64,000 bases of DNA from Chamaecyparis obtusa (taxonomy: Eukaryota; Streptophyta; Pinopsida; Cupressales; Cupressaceae), in NCBI GenBank assembly GCA_027943335.1, contig BSBK01009272.1, positions 126,501 to 190,500 on the forward strand, given 5' to 3'. Shown here piece after piece: positions 23,799 to 34,582 of the stretch (its first letter is position 1; every line of letters starts with the position of its first letter). The notes beneath the pieces were generated by a model. The model saw only the letters and a program-made list of their open reading frames with translations, did not search any database and had not been told where the DNA came from. Made by a program: the position numbers and the translations under genes.

Positions 23799-24224
23799 TC
23801 ATCTCCGCATATGGTCGAAACAAACATATGCAATTACAATACAGAGAAGGCATCGTAAAAATATAATTTCCGCATTTGCCCTAGTTTGACACGTTTTACA
23901 CTCAAATCCTTCATTGCGGATAAGTGGAGATGGGCGGACAGGTGCAGATGAGTTGTCATCGACCCAACTAAAATATCCGTAGCCATTATTTCCCTGTGAT
24001 GCCCAATCCACATTAGTTCTTATAATATAATGAATAATATTTACATTACAAACATTAAATATATACACATTAGCAACCTTTTTTCTATTTGGGCAGCACC
24101 AAAATTGTCGTCTAGGGTTGTTTGGTGTCTGTGAAGTCTTCATAACGCACCGTCCACCACCACATCGATAGTTTGGCACATTCACAAGAGCCATCGAGCC
24201 TATATCAATAATGCACTGCACCAT
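23799..24224 (-). CDS. Small GRF-type zinc-finger protein, probable transposon passenger
   Basis: An ATG at 24224 opens a 141-codon frame. The core NYRCGGGRCVMKTSQ, NPRRQFWCCPNR and YGYFSWVDD matches a GRF zinc finger, which binds single-stranded nucleic acid in several DNA-repair and topoisomerase proteins. A family member would run from CPNRKK almost directly into GNNGYGYF. Here 28 extra codons (23994-24077) separate them, begin GT and end AG on the minus strand, and keep phase 0, so they are probably an 84-bp intron, giving a 113-residue protein. The C-terminus has CKTC and a hydrophobic stretch (FLRCLLCIVIAYVCF) that could be a membrane anchor. It lies on the same strand as the Myb and transposase genes. 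Function in transposition is unknown; passenger capture is inference. Confidence 0.65.
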   Translation of the reverse strand: MVQCIIDIGSMALVNVPNYRCGGGRCVMKTSQTPNNPRRQFWCCPNRKKVANVYIFNVCNVNIIHYIIRTNVDWASQGNNGYGYFSWVDDNSSAPVRPSPLIRNEGFECKTCQTRANAEIIFLRCLLCIVIAYVCFDHMRR

Positions 24225-24439
24225 CTTTACTACATTTATTACATAAATATTCTAACATATAATGCAATATAAATAATACATATAATTATATCAGAACAAT
24301 ACAAATAATGCAACTTTCTATATTTACAAAGTCTATTAGACTCATACTTGAGAGTTCATGAACCACAACAATCCGAAAATTAAACAAAATTCATTGAGAA
24401 AAACAAAAAGTGGCAAGGTTGATTCAACCATAATTAGTT

Positions 24440-24621
24440 ATGATATATTGTAGTGTTGTCGTGTTATATTTAATGCTCTCATGTTATATTTAATATTGTC
24501 ATGTTATCAACATTGCGTTATGACATATTTAGAGCTGTCAAAAGAAGTGCGAAACATGGATGTTGAGGTTGAAGTGATCCATCTAACTTCTTCTTGCAAG
24601 AAGGTATTCTGGACAAAAGAT
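24440..24621 (+). repeat. Inverted, deleted copy of the Myb gene 5' end
   Basis: Matches the reverse complement of about 27190-27480: ATTGCGTTATGACATATTTA, GCTGTCAAAAGAAGTG, then AACATGGATG, TGAGGTTGAAGTGAT and AAGAAGGTATTCT. About 40 bases spanning the start ATG are missing between GAAGTG and AACATGGATG. It is therefore a broken fragment facing the intact gene, not a second gene. Confidence 0.75.
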
Positions 24622-25164
24622 TACTTTCTTGATTGATTGGTTTGACCCACAAATTACAGACTGGGGAGTTTGAGGGATTGTTCATTGTTTAAGACAACAT
24701 GATAATGTACAGTCAGTGTAACATGGATCAGTACCAATACCAATACTTCAATACCAAATGAGGACATCTCACAGTGACTGTCCCTTGTGTAATTGCCACT
24801 TGAATGTATTGGTATTGAACCATGCAAATATGGGCTCATTGCCACTCCTCCTCATTTGGTATTGAAGTATTGGTATCGGTACTGATCCATGTTACACTGG
24901 CTGTACATTATCATGTTGTCTTCACAGTGACTGTCCTCATTTGTGACTGTCCTTGTCACAAATGAGGACATCTCACAGTGAATTAGCCTGAGTGCAAGGT
25001 TGATTCACTAGTTTAAGATTGTTCATTCTTAAACTAGTGAATCAGCCTTGCACTAAAAAATAGCAGAAATTATGTTCAACCATAAGCCTTAAACAATGAA
25101 CAATCCCTCAAACTCCCTAGTCTGTAATTTATGGGTCAAACCAATCAATCAAGAAAGTAATCAT
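24622..25164. repeat. Foldback palindrome with nested hairpins
   Basis: ATTACTTTCTTGATTGATTGG at 24622 mirrors CCAATCAATCAAGAAAGTAAT ending near 25161. Pairing continues inward through GGGATTGTTCATTGTTTAAG against CTTAAACAATGAACAATCCC. A second nest pairs about 24695-24765 with 24852-24920 (GTACCAATACCAATACTTCA type). A third hairpin, 24991-25017 with 25028-25054, has 27-bp arms with one mismatch and a 10-base loop. Confidence 0.8.
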
Positions 25165-25844
25165 GTCCATTAGTTTGCCCAATATGCATTTGCTACAGCA
25201 ACACCTCTACACAAAAAATCTTGTTATCACTATAGTCAACAGCATGTGGGTCACTTTATGTTCCAGCAACACCAGTACTTTGCACAACTCAAATTATGAT
25301 CCAACTTATAAGACATCAAATGGTCAAGAAAATGACTATGGCACAAAACCATGTTGAAAAACTAAGATGAGAGGATCGACATGCATCAATGGGATAATCA
25401 TGCCATGTCTTATTCAACAATTGACCCTTCAAAAGAGTCATATACATGATGCAAAAAGGAGTCACAAAATTCCAATACAATGATTGTCCCTTGCAGGCAT
25501 GACTTTCTTCATTGAGCAGGTATCAAACAAATTCAATTAATTCATTACACCCAGTTATTTATCAAGTCCCATATTCTGTGTCAAGGGCATGCATAGCACA
25601 CTGGCTTACAAACCACATGTTGTATGTTGTAAACAAAGGTACCTAACATTGATATTCTACATTTTGTTAACAATTTTTGACAAATGTGAATATAAAATAC
25701 TGATTTCAATTCAATACTTTTAGGAACATTTACTTCTTGGACATGATTACTTTTTTGTGTAGAGGTGTTGCTGTAGCAAATGCATATTCACTACGTCATC
25801 ACTCACAGCCAGGCAAATGCATATTGGGCAAACTAATGGACATG
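25162..25844. repeat. Second inverted repeat, arms 25162-25217 and 25751-25844
   Basis: CATGTCCATTAGTTTGCCC at 25162 mirrors GGGCAAACTAATGGACATG ending 25844. TGTAGAGGTGTTGCTGTAGC in the right arm mirrors the left arm's inner half. About 35 bases (CACTACGTCATCACTCACAG and following) interrupt the right arm. Confidence 0.8.
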
Positions 25845-26238
25845 CTTGAATAAACATGAGACCTAAGATGACAAATGTATAGTTACAAAAGTGTTAATGA
25901 ACAAATTTATAGATGAGATAAGCAGTCATGGATAAATCTGCAAATCTGGGAATATGCTGATTGAAAAGAAATTGACAGTTTGATTAATCTAAGGAATGAA
26001 TGATTTATAATCAGATACATAATCAGATACATAACAGAGTACATAATCAGATACATCTATCAAGGCGAAAACTCAACCTTAGAATGCTAATTAAAAACAG
26101 CAGATTAAATCCATAATTCTAATTAAATCCATCACAAGATCTGATTTTAAAAACAACAGATTAAATCCATAAGTCTGATTGTTTTAATATGAAACATTAG
26201 TTTTGATTTGAAACATGGATCAAATAAACATGGATCAA
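25845..26238. other. Non-coding sequence downstream of the Myb gene
   Basis: No gene seen. ATAATCAGATACAT is repeated near 26010-26060, and AACAGCAGATTAAATCCATAA-like segments recur near 26096 and 26152. Confidence 0.4.
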
Positions 26239-27285
26239 CTAAAGTCCTCCAAACTTCCGTTTAATATATTTGACTCTCTCCCCTTCAGTCATTGTCAAGA
26301 ACCCTACGGCTGTTGCAGTATCATGCAAAAGAGTATCATATGCATCAAGCATAGTACCCTCGCTAAGGTCAGGGATTGCTTTAAGTGCTTTATACATATC
26401 CGCTGCATTAGTTTTCATTCCAGATGATATTCTATCCACTTTCAGAGGCTCTGTAAAGCTTGCTGTAATGCCTGCAGACATATCTTTGATCACTTCACAA
26501 ATCGAATCCAAGGAACCTACAATGCTTCCCCTCTTCCTCTTTGTCCTCCTTGACGATGCTGAAAGGTTGTCTTTGCCGCTTGCAGTAGATTGGTTCGATG
26601 GCTGTGTATCCATACTATCACTAGCCAAATCAGCAGCAGTCTCAAAAGATGCAGTATCGATACCATGATAAGTGAAATCTTCCTCATCATTGAAATCTTC
26701 CTCGGTCTCTTGAGCTGTTACAGCTGCAGTGCCCTCAGCTATGTCATTCCCAACAATACAGGATATTTCATTGTAGTATTGAAACGGCTGCCTCTTATAC
26801 ATTCTGGCATTTTTAAATTCCTTTCTCTACATGATGGCATAACAATTGAATTCATTAGTTGTCTTTCATTACTTAAAAAGATATATTCAACTTAAAAGTA
26901 GATTTTAAGACCATGTTACCTTCAACAACTCATCCCAAACACTATCATCGGCATCCATAGTTTGGGTACTCTCATTCCATGCCAAGCCGCTTGTATTCCT
27001 CAACTCTTTCATTACCCTGTAGCCTTGCTTCCAAGTTTTCAGCTTGTTCTTGAAGTTATCCTTGGATAGCTTCATATTCAACTCGTTATTGAACCTCCTT
27101 TCAATGGCGGTCCAAGCCTCTTTCTTGAAACTGCCGTCAGCTTTTTTACCAAACTGCACTTGCTCCTGTAGCAAGTCTAGCAACTTCCGTTCCATTTCTT
27201 TTGTCAAGAATACCTTCTTGGAAGAGGAAGATGGATGTATCACTTCAACCTCAGCATCCATGTTCATTAGTACATCCGTAGACAT
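26239..27285 (-). CDS. Myb/SANT-like DNA-binding protein of the Harbinger transposon, two exons
   Basis: Exon 1 is 27285-26920, exon 2 is 26826-26239, and the intron 26919-26827 (93 bp) has GT...AG ends at phase 0. The spliced protein has 317 residues. The N-terminal half has the plant Myb_DNA-bind_3 pattern: LLDLLQEQVQ, WTAIERRFN, LKTWKQGYRVMKEL, then DDSVWDELLK. The splice joins this to KNARMYKRQPFQYYNEIS, which is how these proteins normally continue. The C-terminal half contains a short helical module (AIPDLSEGTMLDAYDTLL). In Harbinger elements this second protein binds DNA and helps the transposase enter the nucleus or reach the ends (family knowledge). The start is the first ATG in frame; the frame is open upstream without ATG. 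Same strand as the transposase gene, about 570 bases downstream of it. Confidence 0.8.
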
Positions 27286-27329
27286 ACCTGAGGCACGCAC
27301 AACATGAGTTGCCCACTTCTTTTGACAGC

Positions 27330-27690
27330 ACTAAATATGTCATAACGCAATGTAAAATATAACATTAAATATAAATATGTCAGCACTAAACATTAAATAT
27401 AACAACATTAAACATAACATGAAAATATTAAATATAACATGAGAACATTAAATATAACATTGAATATAACACGACAACTCTACAATATGTCATAACGCAA
27501 TGTTGATGATCAGATCTAAATCTAAGTTAGGGATGACTTGTCAATCGCAATGTAAACAAATGCAAACATGCATATACGTAGATGTAAACATTAAATATAA
27601 CATTAAACATAACATGACAATATTAAATATAACATGACAACATTAAATATAACAACATTGAATATAACATGACAACACTACATATGCCGT
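27330..27690. repeat. Degenerate array of AATATAACATTAAA-type repeats
   Basis: ATTAAATATAACATGA-like units recur at least ten times between 27330 and 27480 and again at 27590-27680. ATATGTCATAACGCAATGT occurs near 27335 and 27487. It lies between the Myb and transposase genes; its reverse complement recurs near 24457-24530. Confidence 0.7.
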
Positions 27691-27855
27691 AACGGCTATA
27701 ATATATAATATCAGTTTGTGAAATTTATGAAATCTGACATTAAAGTTTAAACACTGCCATAGTAGTTATTCAACCAACTAAGAGCGAGATCTATAGTCTT
27801 CCCACATCCTTCTTGCTATTTCATCTTGAAATTTCCCCCAATCATCTCTTTCACG

Positions 27856-29137
27856 CTAGCTCAACCCATATGTCTCAAGCATTGGTACATCTATCTGATC
27901 ACGACCATCTTCCTCTTCAAATTCTACCTCGGATGGAAGGCCGTCCTCTATTGTAATGAAGTTGTGAAGTATGCAACATGCCAAAACAATCTTTGTCTGT
28001 GTCTTGATTTGATAAGACGTCGCATGCTTCAAGATAGGAAAACGCTGCTTCAAAATCCCAAATGTACGCTCTACTACATTCTTGAGCGAGGATTGTCGAT
28101 GATTAAACAACTCTTTTGGGGTGTTTATTGGGTTTGCTCTTGAAAACTCCTTTAGGTGGTAGCGCGTGCACCGATAAGGCGCGAGAAATCTAGGTACGTT
28201 TGGATATCCAGCATCGACCAAATAATATTTACCTAAACAAAACAAATTGTCATTGTTATAACGTTGTTTTATTTTTCGTAGGCTTCAGTAATATAATCAT
28301 ATTTTACAAACCTGGGGGAACTACTAGTTCATCTGCTCTAGATAGAGTTGAAGCTAGAACACGGCTATTTGCAGCAGACCCTTCCCAACCAGCAAGGATG
28401 TATTGAAACTTATAATCAAATGAACACACTCCCATAACATTCTGCGACAAGTTGCCTTTTCTATCGCGATATTTAGGTTGCACGTTGACATCCATAGTGA
28501 CTGGTATATGGGATCCATCAATTGCTCCCACACAGTCCTGTAGTCAGAAAAATCATAATCTAATGAACACACGATAATAAGATTACAACTCAATCAAAAA
28601 AATTTGATCCACTGGGAGATATACCTTGAAGTATGGATCAAAACGGGTCTTCCCATTGATTTCCCGAGGAGTGTTTGGACTAGGGGGTATAAAATAATCC
28701 GAATGGAGCGCTAAGATAGCCTTCAAGACCTTGTGGAAGTATCGGCTTACCGTCTCTTCGGAGTGCCCAAAGTTATGGGCAATCTTACGATTCCTCAGAT
28801 TGTGGCCAAGAGTATGGAGGAACATGACTAATTGTTCTTCTAACGCGAGGATTTCTGTATCTCTGATGCTTTCCTTTTGCCTTAAAATATTGACTAGTTT
28901 AAAGAAGGATCGTCTACTCATGCGTATTTGGTCAAAGCAATCTGTCTCATTGGAGTTGATAATATGCTTATAAAAAGGAATTACATCTCTTTTCCGCTTA
29001 CGCATATTTCGACTACCTTCTTTTACAGACACTGCTATGGTTGCGACAAGGGTGGCAAGAAGAACTACAACAACAGGCAGGAGTCTTCTCATCCTCATAA
29101 ATTGTCCTCCAAGTTCAATATCATCAGTGAGATCCAT
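27856..29137 (-). CDS. PIF/Harbinger transposase (HARBI1-like, DDE_4 type), three exons
   Basis: Exons 29137-28625, 28537-28312 and 28232-27856; introns 28624-28538 (87 bp) and 28311-28233 (79 bp), both GT...AG. The total is 1116 bases, giving 371 residues with no stop. The junctions give FDPYFK-DCVGAIDGSH and ELVVPPG-KYYLVDAGYPN, as expected of the family. The catalytic triad is present: D in GAIDGSH, D in LVDAGYPN, E in VVERTFGILK. A helix-turn-helix-like segment precedes it (LGHNLRNRKIAHNFGHSEETV). The N-terminus contains a hydrophobic stretch (LLPVVVVLLATLVATIAVSV), odd for a nuclear enzyme though similar stretches occur in plant relatives. The chosen start is the first real ATG at 29137. 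The enzyme would cut at the TIRs and insert at TWA sites. Confidence 0.88.
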
Positions 29138-30520
29138 CAATTACCTAAACATACCAACAAAACAATCACCAAACAACATAAGAAAACACCCAACTATAAT
29201 GCATAATCAGTGAATAGAGTTGTAGGTTGAGTATACAGCATATGTAGACAAGAAAGGGAATATGGTATCTGCTAATTTGGTTGATGATGAAAGTAATTAC
29301 CGTCAAGTGAAAGTACCACAGAACAATGTAAGTGACCATAAATTAATTGAGAAAAAAATAACTTTATTCAGTTCATACTTTACCTGCTGACAAGGACAGT
29401 CACAAATGAGGACAGTCATAAGTGGTTGAATGACCACAGAATTATATGGGCTATGTGACTATCCTCATTCAACCACTTATGACTGTCCTCATATGGGCTA
29501 TGTGGTTGAATAATTCTGTTGCGACCATATCATAATGAGGACAGTCATAAGTGGTTGAATGACCACAGACTTATAAACTATCTTCAACTGAAACTGGTGT
29601 TATATATCGTAACATGTTTATGAGACTACAAGTTAACATGGCTCAGTACCAATACCAATACTTCAATACCAATACATTCAAGTGGCAATGAGCCCATATT
29701 TGCATGGTTCAATACCAATACATTCAAAGTAAAAAGGATACAGTTCTCTTTTTACAGTCACAATCAAACTGTGACTGTAAAAAGAGAACTGTCACTGTCA
29801 CTATTAAACAAGGACTTAAAGAAGGTATACAAGCTTGAAAGAGACCGTGATGGTCAAAGTGCATGTGTTCAAAGCAATATTGAAGATAGAAGGACAATGA
29901 AGAACATGCAAGGGAATGAAAATTCAATAACCAATGAGTGAAGACAGCAGAAATGAAAAGACATGAGGCTATGAATGACAAAGAGAAGGTGCATATGACC
30001 AGTTGAATATGAAAATATTAGGGAAATAAAGTATTTGGACCTCATTGATACACATTCCTCTAACAGTCTCTAGCAAAGATGGCTGTTTGTAGAGTAGGCC
30101 AACTGCCTCTATGATAAAAAAAGCAATAGCAATTCATAGTCTTAATTAGGAGCCTACAGCTTGAAATGTGCAACTGTGCACAGAGGGGAATAAAATGTGC
30201 ACAGGGGAAAAGTCATTGAGGAGATATACCTATATACACAAGTGCTCAACTTAACTACCAGCCCTCTTTGTGATTGGTTCTGAGTGTTGGCTGTTTATCA
30301 ACACCCTCCTTTGAACCACACTGTAATGTATGCAGTTTAGAAGAGTGGCCTAGGTCCTAGAATAAATGGGTTAAACGAAACCAATCCATCTGTGCAACTC
30401 TGTGTGTGTGTATTTAATATAATAAAAGAGAGAGAGGTGAGAAATAATTTTCTAGGCCAAGGACAAGCCAGGTGCCAATGTGGCTCATGAGACCCTGCCT
30501 GTGGAAACACTATAGTATAA
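29138..30520. other. Harbinger interior upstream of the transposase, with palindromic repeats
   Basis: No gene seen. 29385-29570 carries several direct and inverted copies of GAGGACAGTCATAAGTGG. 29641-29720 repeats in part the 24720-24850 segment (AGTACCAATACCAATACTTC). The promoter of the minus-strand transposase should lie just above 29137, but no clear TATA box stands out. Confidence 0.45.
29741..29791. repeat. Perfect 22-bp hairpin with a 7-base loop
   Basis: CAGTTCTCTTTTTACAGTCA plus CA (29741-29762) pairs exactly with 29770-29791; the loop is ATCAAAC. Confidence 0.9.
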
Positions 30521-30521
30521 C

Positions 30522-30580
<59 letters not shown>
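30522..30580. repeat. Compound microsatellite (TA)n(GA)n
   Basis: About ten TA units followed by roughly twenty AG units. A simple-sequence tract with no gene nearby. Confidence 0.9.
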
Positions 30581-30581
<1 letters not shown>

Positions 30582-30599
30582 CCCGGAGGAGGTAAACAT

Positions 30600-32955
30600 A
30601 TTACCCATATGTGTATGTACTGAATATAATTATAGCCAGAGCAGAAGCAGATGAAAAGGAATGCAAGCTCTTAGGACAGACTCACAGAGTACCATTGTGC
30701 ATAGCCATAAATATATAAATGCCCAGAAGTGAACAGATTACACGTGTATGCACTGAACCTAATTACAGCGAGAGCAGAAATAGGAGGAAGATAGTTTGGG
30801 AACGCTTTTACAACATCTCTGTATAGAGATGCCAGAATGAAGGACCAATTGACAAAATAAGCAGCAACCTAATCAAGTCATCAACAACAGCTTTAACCAG
30901 GATATCAAAAGGCTTTTTGCACTAAACATGATAAAAATATCAAGATGCAATATCACCTATGCCATAAAACTATTCATAATTCGTTTGTGTCAACCATAAA
31001 AAGAATCCCAAATCACCACCACCATGCAGTGTATTTTAAGATCAAATAAAAACTGTGTTAGAACTTTATTTTCTGGTCAGTTGTTTCAGTTGAGACAAAA
31101 GGGACCTCAAATAGCGAATTCTATTAATATGTCTCTAGTAGGCACTCTAGAATAAATTCTTAGCCACTAAAGACTACTCCAAAGGAGCTAGAAGTTTGCA
31201 TATGACTTGAATCATAGTTCCGGATAAATAGGGAAGCAGGCTTGGCTTAATACATAATAGATTACAATTGAGATCACATGAAAATATGGGATCAATATTG
31301 ACAGAGGTTTTCCCCTGGCTATAAGCCTATAACAAACAAGGTCCGGGATCGCTGATTGAGTAAAGGGCTTCTTTTGGGTTCCTTTTTTCCCTTTTAAGAT
31401 TGTTAACTGAACTTCTCACCCCTACCTCTGCTTCAGTTATTTAAATTTGCCCAGGAGGTACAGACATTCATTTTAACTAAAGAAAAGAAAAGAGGATATT
31501 GAAAGCATGTTACAAGAACAACTTTGAAGATAAAGAAAAGAGGCCTCTCAGGGATTACAGAACAGAATACACACCAATGTGTTATCAGGAGAATTCGGAG
31601 GAGGTCGAAAACACCCAGAATGGAACTTGTGGCGCCCCTTTGTTCTTCTTGGCTCATTTGCCTGTTCTGCTTGAGATGACCGCCATTGCGTTTCTGCTAC
31701 TGCCGGATCCCATTTTTAATCCTCTTTTAACAAAACTACCTATATAATTAACAGACTAAAATCTCATTGATATCCCATACTTCTAAAACCAAAGAAAGCC
31801 ATTTGGCCTCTGGGGTTTCCCTGGCATTGTTCTGTTTCTATCTTAAAACCAAAATGAGAATATCCTTTTGCCCTTCTGAATTGGACCATCCAAATCAATC
31901 TCATATCTTTTTGGTCTAATTCAAACTTTATTTAGTTGTTTCAATCACAATCTACATGGGATATTGCTCTGGAAGTAACATATTTCTTTTGAGAAAATCC
32001 AGCTAAAGTCCTCAAAATCTGGAATGATGGGCAGGACGTGGGATGTAATAATTTTAATTGTTAGCCGTTAGGAAGACAGGCTGGAAAAGGGTAGAACCCA
32101 AGAGTACAAAGGAGCACTTTGGGAAAGTTTACACTCAAGAAATGGGGAAATTTTTGAAAAAAAATAATATTGTTGCATAATGTAATAATAATAATTCGGG
32201 GAAAGCTGCAATAGTTTATTCATGCAATATGATGAAACATAAAGTACAGTGAAAGCATTGGCATACAGGGAAGATAAGTGTGGCAGAATAACTGGGACTG
32301 AAGCATGCACGTTACAATTTTAAAGAGGATTTAAAAGAGGAAGGCCGTATCTGGGCATTTTCTTATGAAATCAGCTTGAAGTTTTGCGACTATTGTGGGG
32401 AAAGACGACAATGCTGATTGCTCACGGATTCATATTCTATTTGAAATAGCAGACATGCACAGAACTCGATGGCAGACAATTGGGTGGTGGATTATTGACA
32501 TTTGAATTTGGGTTAGAAATTATCATCCCCCACCATTAGAGGAACATGAATGCAACGTCTTGGAATAGAGCCCCGTTGTGAAGCAAACTGCTCTCATTTT
32601 TCTGGCATACAAAGCAATTTTTAGCAGAGTAGCACAAATCAACCACCCAAAGGATCACAATACATTGTGGGTAGGTAACCACATAGATACCAACAAATCT
32701 GTACTGAATATAATTATAGCCAGGGCAGAAACAGAGGAGCAGGAATGCAAGGTCTTAGAACAGACCACCATTGTGTATGTATATAAATATGCCCAGAAGT
32801 GGAGAACATATTACAGTAGGTGTATGCACTGGATATAATTATAGAGAAAGCAGAAGTAGAGGAACATGAATGCGACGTCTTAGGACAGAGCACCTTTTGT
32901 GAAGCAAACTGCTCTCATTTTGCTGGCATACAAAGCAATTTCTAGTGCAGTAGCA
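30600..32955. repeat. Dispersed 150-170-bp repeat units
   Basis: ACTGAATATAATTATAGCC and neighbouring GCAGAAGCAGA, GAATGCAAG and ATGCCCAGAAGTG recur at about 30618-30790 and 32700-32870. GAGGAACATGAATGC followed by GAAGCAAACTGCTCTCATT recurs at about 32538 and 32860. Copies are imperfect and partly tandem. Confidence 0.65.
30981..32330. other. Harbinger interior, no recognised gene
   Basis: A short, more GC-rich stretch near 31570-31720 has small open frames on both strands (82 and 74 codons). Neither resembles a family I know. The rest is AT-rich non-coding. Confidence 0.35.
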
Positions 32956-33265
32956 GTTGAGTACAAGAAAAGCGCTTTCAATGCATCAAACCCTAGGTTA
33001 AGAACAGCAATATTCCTTTTCTTCAGCCATATGGGTCTGTTATACATTACAAGAAAAAGGGCCAAAGTGGTTCTTGACATTGTGAACCACAATGATTTCT
33101 AGGATTTCATGTGGACAGCTGTGGTTGCAGCTACTGTGGCAGTCATCCTCCTTTCTGTGTTCAAACCAGGGGGTAGCAAAGGAACCCATCAACCAAAACC
33201 TAGCCCTAACATTACTAACCCCATTAGCCCCAATCAACAACCAGGTCTTATAACCCTCTGCAATC

Positions 33266-33490
33266 CAAATAGCTGGTTTTTCCATTCCAGCGTATGAACA
33301 AATGTATGAACAAATGTTCGTGTAAAAGAACCAGCATTATGATCTCTAGTTAAAAAACTAGCATATTTCAGAGATCATGATCTCTAGTTAAAAAACCAGC
33401 ATATTTCAGAGATCATAGTTAAAAAACCAGAGTATGAACAAATGTATGAACCAAATAGCTGGTTTTTCCATTCCAGAGTATGAACGCAAA
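33266..33490. repeat. Nested direct repeats near the right end of the Harbinger element
   Basis: CCAAATAGCTGGTTTTTCCA occurs near 33266 and 33451. Between them, GATCTCTAGTTAAAAAAC and CATATTTCAGAGATCAT repeat in tandem (33340-33416). GAACAAATGTATGAAC also recurs at both sides. Confidence 0.8.
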
Positions 33491-33861
33491 AAATACGTAC
33501 CAGAGGTGAATGCGTTGCAGACTAGTAAAGCTTCAACGGTTTTAGCAGGGCTTCCACGGTACCAGGGAGCGTCGACGGTGAAGTGAAAATGGGAAATGGG
33601 CAAAAATAAAATGGTTGAAAAAGCCCCATGCATGCGGACGTAAAAAACTATGAAGCGCATGCGGACCCGACGTAAAATCCAAAATTGGCATACGAAAAGT
33701 GGAATTAGAGGTCAAATTCTAATTCCACCTTTTCAAGTGGAAGACCGAATGCCCATTTTTTGGGCAAAATTTGAATTCCGCAATTCCAATTCCAACTTAT
33801 TTAGATGGACACAAACATGGAAAACAAGAATCGGAAAATGATATTCCGGAATTAGGGCCCA

Positions 33862-33884
33862 TATTCCATGTACCAAACGGGCCC
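33862..33884 (-). repeat. Right terminal inverted repeat of the Harbinger element
   Basis: On the minus strand GGGCCCGTTTGGTACATGG followed by AATA. The plus strand continues with TAA, the target duplication. Confidence 0.75.
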
Positions 33885-33965
33885 TAAGAGATGAAGATAC
33901 ACGATGAAGGTTGTGGAACAAGAAGTGCATGGTGTAAAAAAATGAGTTCATCATAAAGTTTGTCA

Positions 33966-34426
33966 TGTTGGCCCCTGAAGATGAACTTTCAAAACAATTT
34001 AATAAACTTCTATTTCAATCCAACATGCTCGAAATGAACTCTCAAAAGTCTTTTACAACATCCCTAGGAGAGGTCACACACTTCACTAACCAATGTGGGT
34101 TAAATAGAAGAACTTCCTTTTAATATTTTAATTTAACTTTATAACTTTATTGATAAATAGATAAATAATATCAAATGATAATTAAATTACTAGTCGATAT
34201 TGAACAATTACCATTGACATGATAATGTCCATAATTCAGTGATGATACCACTAACTTACTATAAAGAGTATCCCAAAACCACACCAAAAAACCTCATATT
34301 TGCCCGCAACTGAAATTGTCTAGGTCTAATATCCTCAAGATCCCTTAAATGTCCTTGTTAGCCTACGAGACCATGGAGAAATAGGCTAACGACAACCCCA
34401 TACATGTGCTGAAAAGGGACATTATA
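33966..34426 (-). repeat. Probable 3' LTR of the chromovirus
   Basis: On the minus strand it starts TATAATGTCCC after a purine-rich run (TTGGGAAGGGC) and ends GGGGCCAACA. The TA in place of TG is probably a mutation. It contains the TCTTTATAGTAAGT landmark shared with 17602-18408. Confidence 0.5.
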
Positions 34427-34427
34427 G

Positions 34428-34582
34428 TTAGCCCTTCCCAATATCAAACAATTTCATTTTTGGATGCTGCAAGATTTGTTCGTTTTTCCATGTTGCATCC
34501 TCCGCTGGCAAATTCGTCCATTTGACCAAGTACTCCTTATGGTTGTCTTCCAAAACATCCTCTCCCTGGTTTCTATGATAGC
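34428..34582 (-). pseudogene. Chromodomain of the chromovirus integrase
   Basis: EYLVKWTNLPAEDATWKNEQ followed by a short tail matches the chromodomain that chromoviruses carry at the integrase C-terminus, where it steers integration to modified histones. It is cut off from the rest of the integrase by the inserted element that begins at 34583. Confidence 0.8.

Larger units (their letters stand above)
22300..33884 (-). mobile_element. PIF/Harbinger DNA transposon, about 11.6 kb, possibly autonomous
   Basis: Left end GGGCCCATTGGGTGCATGG; right end on the other strand GGGCCCGTTTGGTACATGG. These match at 19 of the first 23 bases and fit the usual plant Harbinger terminus. Flanking TAA at 22297-22299 and 33885-33887 is the expected 3-bp target duplication. 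Inside, on the minus strand, lie a transposase with its DDE residues (27856-29137), a Myb/SANT-like partner (26239-27285) and a GRF zinc-finger gene (23799-24224). Plant Harbinger elements are usually a few kb, so the length is unusual. It comes from tandem arrays, foldback repeats and unassigned DNA on both sides of the genes. Confidence 0.75.

Noticed and set aside
31433..31747. Overlapping open frames of 74 and 82 codons
   Set aside because: The base composition is slightly richer in GC, but neither translation shows a family pattern or splice continuation.
33040..33285. 81-codon minus-strand open frame near the right end of the Harbinger element
   Set aside because: No domain. It overlaps a 62-codon plus-strand frame and adjoins direct repeats; chance is likelier.
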